In this document: positions 16,126-24,957 of the stretch, one piece after another
Position numbering within the stretch: position 1 is the stretch's first letter
How the letters are laid out: every line of letters starts with the position of its first letter
Assembly: GCA_036489775.1 (NCBI GenBank)
Contig: DASXFC010000070.1
Coordinates: forward strand, 24,210-88,209
DNA: 64,000 nt
Origin: Bog-473 sp036489775
GTDB lineage: Bacteria; Actinomycetota; Acidimicrobiia; Acidimicrobiales; RAAP-2
Reading direction: 5' to 3'
Translations under genes and position numbers: made by a program
Notes under the pieces: model-generated
What the model was told of the DNA's origin: nothing
The model's input: the letters and a program-made list of their open reading frames with translations, nothing else
Database searches by the model: none

Positions 16126-18173
16126 TCGTGCACCACCTCCCACCACACGCCAAACTCCCGTTCAAGGACAAGGCGACCGAGCTTGCGGTACTCGCGCTCA
16201 ATGGCGCGCATCATCAACTCCATGCCGAGTGACACACTTTTCGACGCAGCTAGATATGACGCGCTGATCACAATCGAGCGGATATTCCCACCCGATATTT
16301 CGAAAGCTCGGGCGCAGAGGTCGAGATCGAGGTCCTTGCCCCGAGGGACCCGCGTCCCGAGACAGGCCTCCCAGAGCTCTCGACGCTCGGCCATATCGGG
16401 CATCGGGAACTCGATGATGGCGTCAATGCGGCGAGCGAAGGCCTCGTCGATGTTGCTGCGCATGTTTGTGGCCAGCACGGCCAAGCCGTCAAAACGCTCC
16501 ATGCGCTGGAGGAGGTAGGCCACTTCGATGTTGGCGTGCCGATCGTGGGCATCACTCACCTCGGAGCGTTTTCCGAAGAGGGCGTCCGCTTCGTCGAAGA
16601 GGATCAGGCCGTTGATGCCTTCCGCCTCGGTGAAGATCCGCTCCAGGTGTTTTTCGGTTTCCCCGATGTACTTGTCCACCACCGTCGAAAGATCCACCGC
16701 ATAGAGGTCCAGACCCAGGGCTCCGGCGACTACTTCGGCTGCCATGGTCTTTCCCGTCCCCGGCTCCCCCGCGAAGAGGCCGGTCACGCCACGCCCCCGG
16801 CCACCACCGGGTCGCAGTCCCCATTGACCAAGCACTGTGTCGCGATGCGCCGCCCGCGCCGTCAGTTCCTCCAATTGGGCCCGGACGATGGGGCGCACCA
16901 CCAGGTCATCCCATCCGACCGAGGGCTCGATGCGCCGGGCCTGGCGCTCCAGTCCGGCGGCGTTCTGAGTCCGGGCCCCCGCCACCAGATGGGCCGTCGT
17001 CAGGATGCTCCCCTCCATCTCGGCTGCCAGCCGAGCGGCCAGCACGGCCCGTGATACCCCCTCAGGTGAGAGTGAGAAGTTCAAGACGGCGTCGTCTTGG
17101 ATTCCCCCTGAACTCTCGCGCCACACCTGCGAGCGCTCGGTCGGGCCCAACGGTTCAGCCACCCGCTGGGCCGGGACTTCCATGCTCCAGGTGGGGTCCC
17201 AGCGGCCGCGCCCGATCATGAGCAGCGGACAGGCCAATCCGGTCAACACCCGGACCAGCTGCGGCCTGCGCTCCACCAGAGTGTCGATCGGACCCGCCAC
17301 CAGTCCGGCACCCTGCAGACGAGCCTCGCGTCCGGCAGCTTCGATCACGCGCTGAGGCGAGAGCTGGTCCAGCACCAGATCCAGATCCATGGTCAGAACC
17401 GCGAGGCCCACCTCGGACAGTGCGCTCGCCGCCAGGGCATACGCCGCCGACCCGGCTCGCTCCTCAATGTAGACACGACTCCGGCCACCGGACGACCAGA
17501 GAAGGCGGGATATATCACGAGCGTCCACCGGCGCAGCTTCAATGGTGCGCCACACCGGGACCACGGTGGCATCCGGCTGTAGATCACCGAGTAGGAAGGC
17601 CGTGACCCGGTCGGGCACTCGCAAGGTGCGGCTGAGAAATGGTTCCTCGAGGCCCTCGATCTCCAGCAGTCCCCCGTCGACCAGCTTCGAACCCGGGGAC
17701 AAGCAAGCCCGGGCCGGCGCCATGAGCGCTGAGGTCCCGCTCAATTCGAGGGCCAGACCGATGCTTGGGCGGCGCCGGCTGACGTCGTCGTTGAGGTACC
17801 CGAACAGCTGCTCGACCCGACGATCGACATCGGGTGACAGACAGACCAACAGCAGATCGATTTCGAAGCTCTGCAATTCGAAGGCGTCGCGCACGTGACG
17901 AAGACGCAGCACATGCCCGTCGGCTTCCGCCTTGTCGGCCTCCGTCTCGATGTCTTCCAGCCAGGCCACCTCTTCATCGGTCCATGACGTAAGCCTCGCC
18001 TCGGGGCGCGTGTCGGCCAACCACATCACCTGCTCGTCGCTCAGGTACAGCCCGCGCAGCGGATCTTCAGAGTTCGGATCGGCCTTCCGCCGTTGCCCGA
18101 CGGCCCGCTCGATCCGCGCCACGACCAGATCCAAGCGGCCGCGCAGGTAGTCGAGCGACACGTCGGCGCTCAC
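16122..18173 (-). CDS. eCIS AAA+ ATPase (Pvc15-like)
   Basis: GTG 18173 (VSADVSLDYLRGRL) has GGAGG five bases upstream, so I prefer it to GTG 18185; the product is 683 residues. The N-terminal half resembles the variable domain of eCIS ATPases (VRDAFELQSFEIDLLLVCLSPD). The AAA+ core is at about 465-640: Walker A GEPGTGKTMAAEVVA, Walker B LILFDEADALFGKR, then sensor/arginine-finger region AFARRIDAIIEFPMPD. Pvc15-type ATPases are needed for assembly or disassembly of particles or cargo loading. It heads a second leftward unit with its own upstream inverted repeat. Confidence 0.93.
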   Translation of the reverse strand: MSADVSLDYLRGRLDLVVARIERAVGQRRKADPNSEDPLRGLYLSDEQVMWLADTRPEARLTSWTDEEVAWLEDIETEADKAEADGHVLRLRHVRDAFELQSFEIDLLLVCLSPDVDRRVEQLFGYLNDDVSRRRPSIGLALELSGTSALMAPARACLSPGSKLVDGGLLEIEGLEEPFLSRTLRVPDRVTAFLLGDLQPDATVVPVWRTIEAAPVDARDISRLLWSSGGRSRVYIEERAGSAAYALAASALSEVGLAVLTMDLDLVLDQLSPQRVIEAAGREARLQGAGLVAGPIDTLVERRPQLVRVLTGLACPLLMIGRGRWDPTWSMEVPAQRVAEPLGPTERSQVWRESSGGIQDDAVLNFSLSPEGVSRAVLAARLAAEMEGSILTTAHLVAGARTQNAAGLERQARRIEPSVGWDDLVVRPIVRAQLEELTARAAHRDTVLGQWGLRPGGGRGRGVTGLFAGEPGTGKTMAAEVVAGALGLDLYAVDLSTVVDKYIGETEKHLERIFTEAEGINGLILFDEADALFGKRSEVSDAHDRHANIEVAYLLQRMERFDGLAVLATNMRSNIDEAFARRIDAIIEFPMPDMAERRELWEACLGTRVPRGKDLDLDLCARAFEISGGNIRSIVISASYLAASKSVSLGMELMMRAIEREYRKLGRLVLEREFGVWWEVVHE

Positions 18174-18186
18174 CCAGACCTCCACA

Positions 18187-18220
18187 TGTGTCCACTCTCA
18201 CATCAGCTCCCATGGACACA
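18187..18220. promoter_or_regulatory. inverted repeat upstream of the eCIS ATPase gene
   Basis: TGTGTCCA and TGGACACA form a perfect 8-bp dyad whose half-sites are separated by 18 bases, immediately upstream of the ATPase Shine-Dalgarno. Centre spacing of 26 bp would place half-sites on similar faces for a dimeric regulator; a leader hairpin is the alternative. A direct repeat of GGTCGTAYCTG at 18222-18232 and 18271-18281 lies just beyond it. This suggests a regulated promoter in the 126-base gap. Confidence 0.45.
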
Positions 18221-18298
18221 CGGTCGTATCTGTCCCACAAATGGGCCGACTTCATCGCCCTTTCGGGCAAGGTCGTACCTGGGATCGACCGCCGAGTT

Positions 18299-19033
18299 TC
18301 AGTCGTCGAGCGCTAAGCAGCCGCTTACCGCAGCTTCGGCAGCCAATCGAGCAGCCATGGAAGTCTCATGACCCAACCGCTCCAGGTTGGACCGGATCAC
18401 TGGATCCTTTAGCAGGATGGACAGGGCTTCGGGGTCGCCCGATCCGTCTTGATTGGTGGCAGCCAGCACCCGTTCGTCCAGCAGGCCGTCACACCAGCGG
18501 TCGCCGATGCACCGGTAGATTGCCCATGGCACCTGGCGGGACTGGCACATCCCGGCCACCGCGGCCGACTCCATGTCGACGGCCAGGCTGCCTTCGGCCA
18601 GGAATTGCTGACTCAGATCGTGGTCGAGCACGGCCTCCGCCATGGTCATCAGAGTCCCGCGCACATGGAACGGGCCCGGAGGCCGGTGGGCATAGGCCAC
18701 CCCGGTCGCGTGCTCAATGACGGTCTTGGGGATCACCAGCGTTCCTACCTCTACGGCCGGGTCCAGCCCCCCGCAGATCCCGACGCTCATGACCTGTTCG
18801 ATCGTGCGGTGCCCAGGGTGGCTCTCGTCCAACAAGTCACCCAGCGCGCCCCGGGTCAAGGCTGGACCCATGCCGGTATGGATGGCCGTCACGTCCGATC
18901 CGCCGAGTCGGCCGATCCATGCCTGAGTCGGATCCTCGCCCACCGGCTGAAGCCCGAAGGCCTTGGTGATGGCATCCATCTCGAGTGGCATGGGCGCCAG
19001 CACCACCACGTGGCGAACGGCCGCCCCGTTCAT
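18299..19033 (-). CDS. nucleoside phosphorylase / MTA-SAH nucleosidase family protein
   Basis: ATG 19033 overlaps the acyltransferase stop (TGATG) and gives 244 residues. A much longer open frame upstream is only a shadow of that gene. The PNP/UDP family fold is shown by VVLAPMPLEMDAI, HTGMGP, SVGICGGLDPAVEVGTLVIP and the catalytic-site motif VDMESAAVAG near 165. Such enzymes cleave the glycosidic bond of purine nucleosides, methylthioadenosine/S-adenosylhomocysteine or futalosine. The substrate cannot be assigned from sequence, and no menaquinone genes are nearby to favour futalosine. Confidence 0.82.
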   Translation of the reverse strand: MNGAAVRHVVVLAPMPLEMDAITKAFGLQPVGEDPTQAWIGRLGGSDVTAIHTGMGPALTRGALGDLLDESHPGHRTIEQVMSVGICGGLDPAVEVGTLVIPKTVIEHATGVAYAHRPPGPFHVRGTLMTMAEAVLDHDLSQQFLAEGSLAVDMESAAVAGMCQSRQVPWAIYRCIGDRWCDGLLDERVLAATNQDGSGDPEALSILLKDPVIRSNLERLGHETSMAARLAAEAAVSGCLALDD

Positions 19034-19764
19034 CAATAGCGGTCCGTCTTGGCTTTGGCCTCGTCGTAGACCTTCTGCAAGCGCCCCACCAGTTCCTCGG
19101 TGGCGGCATGGACGGCCGTGCGCGAGACCCGTCCCCCACCGGTCCGGGCCGGCGCGGCCATGGCTTCGCCGATGACGATCTGAATGGTGTACGGCTTGGG
19201 CAGCGTCTTGCCCACCGGCATGGCCAGGTCCGACCCGCCGATCCCGATGGGGACGATCGGTGCCCCGGTGCGGGCCGACAGGAACGCGGCGCCTTCCATC
19301 AGGTCCTCGATCACCGGGCCCGACCGCCGGGTGCCCTCGGGAAAGAGCACCAGCACCTGCCCCTGCGAGAGCACCTCCTCGGCGCGCTGGAGCGCTTCGC
19401 GGTCGGCCGACTCCCGGTGCACCGGGAAGGCCCCGACCGAGAGCAACCACTTGCCCAGCAGCTTGTGCTCCCACATGGAGTCCTTGGTCATGAAAAAGAG
19501 CTTGCGCTTGGTACAGAAAGAGGTGAACCCGAAGTCGGCGAAGGAACGGTGCACCGGAGCCAGGATCACCGGCCCGGTCGCCGGCACGTTCCCGAGCCCC
19601 ACCACCTTTGGGCGGAACAGGCTCCACATGAAGGCATTGAAGAACCCGCGCTCCGAGCGGTACAGAGCGGTGCGGGCCGGCTCGACGGCGAACTCCTTGT
19701 GCCGACCGGGGGCCGCGGCCAACCGCGCCTCTCCGCCTTCGTGTTCCGGCGTGCTCACAGCCAT
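19033..19764 (-). CDS. plsC: 1-acyl-sn-glycerol-3-phosphate acyltransferase family (PlsC-like)
   Basis: This 243-residue enzyme would transfer an acyl group to lysophosphatidic acid or a related acceptor at the membrane. The four acyltransferase blocks are visible: HRSFAD (HX4D catalytic motif) near 75, KRKLFFMTKDSMW near 90, FPEGTRRSG near 140 and the VPIGIGGSD segment near 170. There is no strong membrane helix. The start overlaps the cmk stop by ten bases, linking it to the aroH-tyrA-aroA-cmk operon. Mycobacteria instead have engA after cmk. Confidence 0.88.
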   Translation of the reverse strand: MAVSTPEHEGGEARLAAAPGRHKEFAVEPARTALYRSERGFFNAFMWSLFRPKVVGLGNVPATGPVILAPVHRSFADFGFTSFCTKRKLFFMTKDSMWEHKLLGKWLLSVGAFPVHRESADREALQRAEEVLSQGQVLVLFPEGTRRSGPVIEDLMEGAAFLSARTGAPIVPIGIGGSDLAMPVGKTLPKPYTIQIVIGEAMAAPARTGGGRVSRTAVHAATEELVGRLQKVYDEAKAKTDRY

Positions 19765-21737
19765 GACAGGACCTCCTCCACCACATCTTGTACCTGATGC
19801 CCGGTCGTATCGAGGAGATGGGCGTCGTCGGCCATCATCAGGGGGGATACCGCCCGGTTTGAATCGATGCGATCCCGCCGGGCCACCCCGTCAGCCGACT
19901 CGTCAGAACGGCGCCGGGCCCGTTCCTCGGGTGATGCGGTCAGGTAGACCTTGAGCGTCGCATCGGGAAAGACCACCGTCCCGATGTCCCGGCCCTCGAC
20001 CACGCCGCCACCGTGCCGGAAGGCCCAGGCCCGCTGGCGATCCACCAGGGCCAGCCGCACCTCGGCATTGGCCGCCACCAGGGAGACGGCCTGACCCACC
20101 TCGGCTGACCGGATCAGATGGGTGACGTCGTAGCCGTCGATCACGACCCGCTCGCCCACCTCGATCTCGGCATCGGCCACCAGCGCGGCCACCCCCACCA
20201 AGTCATCGGGCGCCACCCCGTCGCGCAGGGCCAGTGCGGTCACGGCGCGGTACATGGCGCCGGTGTCCAGCCGCTCCACCCCGAGGTGTGCGGCCACGGC
20301 CTTTGACACGGTCGACTTCCCTGCACCGGCCGGACCGTCGATGGCCACCACCAGCGCTCGAGGTTGCTCGGCCTCGGGCGCCGATGCCGTCAACGACCGC
20401 AGGTCGTGGGCGAAGCCGGGGTAGCTGGTGGCCGAGGCATCGAACCCACTCAACATCGAGTGCGCTCCCGCCGGGACAGCCAATGCGGCCACCGCGGCCG
20501 CCATCGCCATCCGGTGGTCGCCCTGGCTGTCGACCCGGGCCGCCCGCAGCCGGCCCGAAGGCCCGACGCCGGTGATCGAGAGGGTGTCGCCTTCGGCCCA
20601 AGCGGTGGCCCCAAAGGCCTGCACCATGTCGATGACCGCCGCCAACCGGTCCACTTCCTTCACCCGCAGCTCGCCCACGTCGCTGAAGACCGTGGTGCCC
20701 TCGGCCACCGCGGCCGCCACCGCCAGGATCGGCACCTCGTCGACCGAAGGGATCTCGGCCGCGTGGACCGCGGTCGCCCGCAGCGGCCCGGCCGACGCCG
20801 TGATGGTCACCGTCCCCGGCCCATCGGGCGTCATGGTGACCCGGCCCCCCATGCGTTGGAGCACCGAGACGAAGCCCAGGCGGGCCGGCCCGCTGTAGAC
20901 CTCGCTGACCGAGACCTGGCTGCCCGGCACCACGCACCCGGCCACCACGAAGAAGGCGGATGCCGACGGATCACCAGGCACCGTCCGCTCCACCGGCCGC
21001 ACCGGGCCAGGCTGCACGGTGACGATGCGGCCCTCGCCCCACGGCTCGACCACCAGGTCGACCCCGGCCTCGAGCAGCATCTCCTCGGTATGGGTGCGGG
21101 TGGTCACCGCTTCCCGGACCGTGGTCGCCCCCGACGCCGACAGGCCGGCCAACAAGATGGCTGACTTCACCTGCGCGCTGGGGACCTTCGAAGTCCAGTC
21201 GATGCCGTGCAAGGCCCCACCACGCACACGGAGCGGCGGGGTGCAACGAGTCCCGTGCCCGGTCACCGAGGCGCCCATCTCCGCCAACGGCTCGGCCACC
21301 CGGTCCATCGGCCGCGCCGACAACGAGGCATCCCCGATCAACGCGGTCTCCCAATCGAACCCGGCCACCAGGCCGGTCAGTAGGCGCATCGAGGTGCCCG
21401 AGTTCCCGCAGTCGAGCGGCCCGGCCGGGGCATGCAAGCGATCCCGCCCCCCCTGCATCACCACCGCGCCATCGGCCCGCCGTTCCACCCCGGCACCCAT
21501 GGCCTCCATGGCGGCCAGCGAGGCTGCCACATCCGCCCCGTCGGACAGTCCCCAGATGACCGACTCCCCCTCGGCCAGCCCGCCGAAGAGCACCGACCGG
21601 TGCGAGATCGACTTCTCCCCCGGCGTGCGGACGGTGCCCCGGCAGGTCACCCCACCCGTGACGGTCAGGATCCGGGGCACCCCTTCAAGTCCGCCGCGTC
21701 CGCCGCGGCCGACGCCACCGACCACACCCGAACTCAC
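19755..21737 (-). CDS. aroA-cmk: fused EPSP synthase-cytidylate kinase (AroA-Cmk)
   Basis: The start is placed at GTG 21737, which overlaps the tyrA stop as GTGA (660 residues); GTG 21680 is an alternative nearer the conserved start. Residues about 25-440 are 5-enolpyruvylshikimate-3-phosphate synthase: PGEKSISHRSVLFGGL, LDCGNSGTSMRLL, GDASLSARPM and DSQGDHRMAMA. Residues about 440-660 are CMP kinase: AIDGPAGAGKSTVSKAVA, LDTGAMYRA, GRDIGTVVFPDA. The join is short and in frame. Both halves look complete, so one polypeptide would serve chorismate synthesis and pyrimidine nucleotide phosphorylation. Confidence 0.93.
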   Translation of the reverse strand: MSSGVVGGVGRGGRGGLEGVPRILTVTGGVTCRGTVRTPGEKSISHRSVLFGGLAEGESVIWGLSDGADVAASLAAMEAMGAGVERRADGAVVMQGGRDRLHAPAGPLDCGNSGTSMRLLTGLVAGFDWETALIGDASLSARPMDRVAEPLAEMGASVTGHGTRCTPPLRVRGGALHGIDWTSKVPSAQVKSAILLAGLSASGATTVREAVTTRTHTEEMLLEAGVDLVVEPWGEGRIVTVQPGPVRPVERTVPGDPSASAFFVVAGCVVPGSQVSVSEVYSGPARLGFVSVLQRMGGRVTMTPDGPGTVTITASAGPLRATAVHAAEIPSVDEVPILAVAAAVAEGTTVFSDVGELRVKEVDRLAAVIDMVQAFGATAWAEGDTLSITGVGPSGRLRAARVDSQGDHRMAMAAAVAALAVPAGAHSMLSGFDASATSYPGFAHDLRSLTASAPEAEQPRALVVAIDGPAGAGKSTVSKAVAAHLGVERLDTGAMYRAVTALALRDGVAPDDLVGVAALVADAEIEVGERVVIDGYDVTHLIRSAEVGQAVSLVAANAEVRLALVDRQRAWAFRHGGGVVEGRDIGTVVFPDATLKVYLTASPEERARRRSDESADGVARRDRIDSNRAVSPLMMADDAHLLDTTGHQVQDVVEEVLSWL

Positions 21738-22828
21738 GACAGCTGCTCTGCCCGGCCGCGGTATCCCTTGGCGTTGATCGCCTCGGCCAAGGTCGCAGCC
21801 TGCGCGTTGTCCACCACCAGAATCAACACACCCCGGGGACCCTCGGCTGAGTGCGCGATCTCGATGTCGTAGATGCTGATCCCGGCGTTGGCGGCCAGCG
21901 CGGTGATCTCGGCCAGGACGCCTTGGCGGTCGGGCACCGGAATCCGCAATTCGGCCAGGTGCTCGGGCCGCACCACCCGGGCTGGCAAGTTGCGCCGAGC
22001 CAGGCTGGCGTGATTCAGCACATCGAGCAGGCCGTCGCGGTCCTGCCCGGCCACCCGGTCCCGCATCAGCGTGAGCTCGGCCACCAAACCGTCCAATGCG
22101 CCGACGATGGCCGCCGAGTTCTCGGCGCAGATATCGGGCCAGATCCCCGGATGCCCCGCCGCCACTCTGGTCATGTCGCGGAACCCACCGGCGGCCAGCC
22201 GCAGCAAGGCCGCATCCTGTTCGGCCCCGGCTGAAGCCGCATTCATCAAGGTGGCGGCCACCAGGTGAGGGACGTGCGACACCATGGCGACCAGCCGATC
22301 GTGGTCGGCGGCCGACAGCACCAGCACGTCCGCCCCCAACGAGCTCACCACGCCACTCAGCCGGTCGAAGGCCTCCAGGTCGGTGATCGCCGTGGGCGTC
22401 AAGACCCAGACCGCGCCGGCGAAGAGATCCGGATCGGCTCCGCCGAGACCAATCTGTTCGGACCCGGCCATGGGGTGACCACCGATGAAGCGGGGGTGAT
22501 CGGCCGACTCGGCAATGGCCGACTTCACCCCGCACACGTCGGTCACCACGGCATCGGGCCGGCGGGCCGTGTCCTCGAGTACCGATCGAACCACGTCGCT
22601 CACCGTCGAGGCTGGCGTCGCCACGAAGATGACCTCCGCCCCAAGGTCGTCCCCGAGCGCGTCCACCACACCGGCAGCCAAGGCCTCCTCGGCCCGCTCG
22701 GCGTCGGCATCGAGCCCTGACACGTGCCAACCCCGCTCCCGCAGGGCCAGCGCGATGGAACCGCCGATCAGCCCCGTCCCCACCACCAGCGCCCGGGGCT
22801 GCGGCGCCTCCTCAGCTGGGGAGGTCAT
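21734..22828 (-). CDS. tyrA: prephenate dehydrogenase with ACT domain
   Basis: The 364-residue enzyme oxidatively decarboxylates prephenate (or arogenate) toward tyrosine. A Rossmann NAD(P) motif (VVGTGLIGGSIALAL) lies at residues 15-30. The substrate-binding signature FIGGHPMAGSEQIG is near 115-130. The C-terminal 80 residues form an ACT domain (IPVPDRQGVLAEITALAANAG), suggesting allosteric feedback by tyrosine. It overlaps aroH upstream by 17 bases and aroA-cmk downstream by four, so translation of the three should be coupled. Confidence 0.94.
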   Translation of the reverse strand: MTSPAEEAPQPRALVVGTGLIGGSIALALRERGWHVSGLDADAERAEEALAAGVVDALGDDLGAEVIFVATPASTVSDVVRSVLEDTARRPDAVVTDVCGVKSAIAESADHPRFIGGHPMAGSEQIGLGGADPDLFAGAVWVLTPTAITDLEAFDRLSGVVSSLGADVLVLSAADHDRLVAMVSHVPHLVAATLMNAASAGAEQDAALLRLAAGGFRDMTRVAAGHPGIWPDICAENSAAIVGALDGLVAELTLMRDRVAGQDRDGLLDVLNHASLARRNLPARVVRPEHLAELRIPVPDRQGVLAEITALAANAGISIYDIEIAHSAEGPRGVLILVVDNAQAATLAEAINAKGYRGRAEQLS

Positions 22829-23186
22829 CGCGGAGCCCTTGGGCGCCGTGCAGGTAGACGTGATGGATCTCGTCGCGCGACCGGGCGGTGTAGACGTGCA
22901 GCAGGACTCGGATGCACAGGGGCATGGACCCCGGGACGGCGATCTCGGCCGCGCAGAGCAGAGGCACGGCGCCGAAGCCGATCTCGCGAATGGCGGTGGC
23001 CGGGAAGATGCTGGTCACGTCGCCGGTGGCGGTGAACAGGGCGCTGACGATGTCGTCCTCAGTCAACCCGTTGCGCTCCATGATGGTGCGCATCAGCTCC
23101 TGCGACCGCGCCGTGACCTGCTCGGCGGTGTCACCGTCGACCGTCGTCGCTCCGCGCAGGCCCCTGACCATGAGAGTTCCGGGCAT
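22812..23186 (-). CDS. aroH: chorismate mutase, AroH type
   Basis: The 124-residue protein matches the small trimeric AroH class (Bacillus subtilis type), not the helical AroQ class. RGLRGATTVDGDTAEQV opens the protein and MPLCIRVLLHVYT closes the fold, with the arginine in CIRVLLH at the position of the catalytic Arg90. It converts chorismate to prephenate, the substrate of the next enzyme in the operon. It is probably the first gene of the aroH-tyrA-aroA-cmk-plsC-nucleosidase unit. Confidence 0.93.
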   Translation of the reverse strand: MPGTLMVRGLRGATTVDGDTAEQVTARSQELMRTIMERNGLTEDDIVSALFTATGDVTSIFPATAIREIGFGAVPLLCAAEIAVPGSMPLCIRVLLHVYTARSRDEIHHVYLHGAQGLRDDLPS

Positions 23187-23197
23187 GGCGAGTCATG

Positions 23198-23989
23198 CTA
23201 CCGGCCCCATCCCGTACCCTCAGCGCCCTGACCAGGACCATCAGAGGGGCTCAGATCGCACCACGGCCCGGCCCAATGGGCATGGACCAGGAACTCAATG
23301 GCACCGTGTCGTCCCAGGGCGGGTGACCGCATCGTCTGGCTCACCATCCAGCCGGCGGCCTCCATCCCACCGACCGCCCGCTCGAGCGCCGCCGTCAGCA
23401 CCACCTCAGTGTCGGGTGGTCGCGCCAGGCCCAACTCGAACATGGGTTTGACCAAGGCGACCAACCGGGCCTCGCCGCCGAGATCCACCGATCGGCTCAC
23501 CTGCGGGATGGCCGTCGCCAGCGATACATAGCTGACATCGATCGTGACCAGGCCGAGTACGTCGGGCACCACGTCCCGCGAAAGATCGCCGAGGTTGGTC
23601 CGCTCCAGGTTGATCACCCGCCGGTCCTGGCGCAGTGAGCCGAGCAGCTGGCCGTGTCCGGCATCGACGGCGTAGACCCGTGCGACACCCCACGCCAGCA
23701 GCTCCGCCGTGAAACCACCGGTCGAGGCGCCCACATCGAGAGCGACCGCCCCGGCGGTCGGCCCGCCGAAGGCCTCGAAAGCGGCTCGCAGCTTGGGCGC
23801 GCCGCGGGGCGAGCCGGGACGGGCCACGCTCAGGGCGCTGTCGCGCCGGACCAGACCGCGTGGGTTGGTCATGACGGCGCCATCCACTCGGATGGCACCA
23901 GCGGCAATGGCCGCCACCGGGTCGGTGATGTGAGGGTGCTCGTTTTGCAGCCGGTCGACGAGCGCGACGAAACGTCGCGGCGAGGGCAA
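23198..23989 (-). CDS. TlyA-family S4/FtsJ rRNA methyltransferase paralog
   Basis: TTG 23989 has GGAGGAG just upstream, giving 263 residues. A divergent S4 RNA-binding region (about 15-60, VAAIAAGAIRVDGAV) precedes an FtsJ-type methyltransferase fold: LDVGASTGGFTAELL (SAM motif I, residue 80), VYAVDAGHGQL and VTIDVSYVSL. It is a second member of the family besides the gene at 34372, and more diverged in its S4 part. TlyA 2'-O-methylates 16S and 23S rRNA; the substrate of this copy is unknown. Confidence 0.85.
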   Translation of the reverse strand: MPSPRRFVALVDRLQNEHPHITDPVAAIAAGAIRVDGAVMTNPRGLVRRDSALSVARPGSPRGAPKLRAAFEAFGGPTAGAVALDVGASTGGFTAELLAWGVARVYAVDAGHGQLLGSLRQDRRVINLERTNLGDLSRDVVPDVLGLVTIDVSYVSLATAIPQVSRSVDLGGEARLVALVKPMFELGLARPPDTEVVLTAALERAVGGMEAAGWMVSQTMRSPALGRHGAIEFLVHAHWAGPWCDLSPSDGPGQGAEGTGWGR

Positions 23990-24098
23990 GGGACTCCTCC
24001 TTGGATCCGCAGGTCGGTAGGGAGGTGCGGATGCCGGAGGAGACCGGGCGCGGGCGCGACGAACACGGACCGGAAATTCCGGCCACCGTGTTAGCGGT

Positions 24099-24119
24099 TT
24101 AGGGTCGTGTCAGACCTAA
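24099..24119. promoter_or_regulatory. hairpin in the gap upstream of the tlyA paralog
   Basis: A 7-bp stem (TTAGG-TC / GA-CCTAA, one bulged G, six-base loop) lies in the 220-base gap between rluB and the tlyA paralog. A second perfect dyad, CCGGAA-A-TTCCGG, is at 24070-24082. Neither is followed by a T-run, so I read them as possible operators or leader structures rather than terminators. Confidence 0.3.
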
Positions 24120-24209
24120 CGGAAGGGTCGCATCCGTCCCCCAGTCTTCACCGATGAGAGGGCGGCTTCAAGCGGGCCTGGGAGGGGGAAGTAGTCAGCC
24201 CCGACAGGC

Positions 24210-24911
24210 TCAGGCCGAGACGGGCCGGATCGGGCTGGCCGCGGCGGCCAGCGCCTGCACTTCCTTCTCCCCCAGCTCCCGCCAGCGTCCCGGTGCCAAT
24301 GCGGTGTCACGCAAGGGCCCGATCCGAGTACGCACCAGCCGGCGCACCGGGTGGCCGACCGCCTCGCACATGCGACGGACCTGGCGGTTCCGGCCCTCAT
24401 GGATGACCAGACGTAAGAGACCTGGGCCGAGCACACCCACCTCGGCCGGTGCCGTCACGCCATCCTCGAGTTCGACTCCCTGCCGTAGCTGCCGCAAGGC
24501 ACCGGCCGATGGCGTCCCCCCGGCTACGTCGGCCACGTACTCCTTGGGCACGCCCCGGCTGGGGTGGGCCAGCAACTGGGCCAGCGCGCCGTCGTTGGTC
24601 AGGATGAGCAAGCCCTCGGTATCGAGGTCGAGCCGCCCCACTGGAAAGACCCGCGGTTCGGTGGGCACCAGGTCCAGCACGGTGCGGCGGCCCTGGGGAT
24701 CCGCCGCCGTGGTGATCACGCCGGTCGGCTTGTTCAACAGGTAGTAGACGAGGTCAGGCGCTACCGGCAGCAGCACACCATCGACCTCCACCCGCGCCGT
24801 CGACACGTCGACCCGGCGGCCCAGATCGGCTACCTCCCCATTGACGGTCACCCGCCTCGCTGCGATCAGTTCCTCGCAGGCCCGCCGGGATCCGAGGCCG
24901 GCTCGGGCCAA
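24210..24911 (-). CDS. rluB: RluB/RsuA-family 23S rRNA pseudouridine synthase
   Basis: An S4 domain (ARAGLGSRRACEELI, VNGEVADLGRRVD) is followed by the catalytic core: LNKPTGVITT, FPVGRLDLDTEGLLILTNDG (catalytic Asp in GRLDLDTEG, near 95) and EGRNRQVRRMCEAVGHPV. The family's first residues (ERLQKVL) are encoded in frame upstream of the TTG at 24911, but that frame has no ATG or GTG. The true start is perhaps a CTG at 24941, or there is a sequence error. Location next to scpB matches other Actinobacteria. Confidence 0.9.
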   Translation of the reverse strand: MARAGLGSRRACEELIAARRVTVNGEVADLGRRVDVSTARVEVDGVLLPVAPDLVYYLLNKPTGVITTAADPQGRRTVLDLVPTEPRVFPVGRLDLDTEGLLILTNDGALAQLLAHPSRGVPKEYVADVAGGTPSAGALRQLRQGVELEDGVTAPAEVGVLGPGLLRLVIHEGRNRQVRRMCEAVGHPVRRLVRTRIGPLRDTALAPGRWRELGEKEVQALAAAASPIRPVSA

Positions 24912-24957
24912 GACCTTTTGAAGACGTTCGCCCTGGGCCAGGCCGTCTGACCCGGGC

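Noticed and set aside
1..18173. Prophage or type VI secretion system
   Set aside because: No capsid, portal, terminase, lysis or integrase genes, and no TssJLM/ClpV set; the gene content and DUF4255/LysM/AAA+ proteins fit eCIS.
19034..19786. N-terminal extension of the nucleosidase gene
   Set aside because: The extension is antisense-like, Arg/Gly-rich sequence overlapping the acyltransferase gene in another frame; the ATG at 19033 is coupled to that gene's stop.
23990..24209. tRNA or small RNA gene in the gap between rluB and the tlyA paralog
   Set aside because: No T-arm consensus or cloverleaf could be found; only short hairpins are present.
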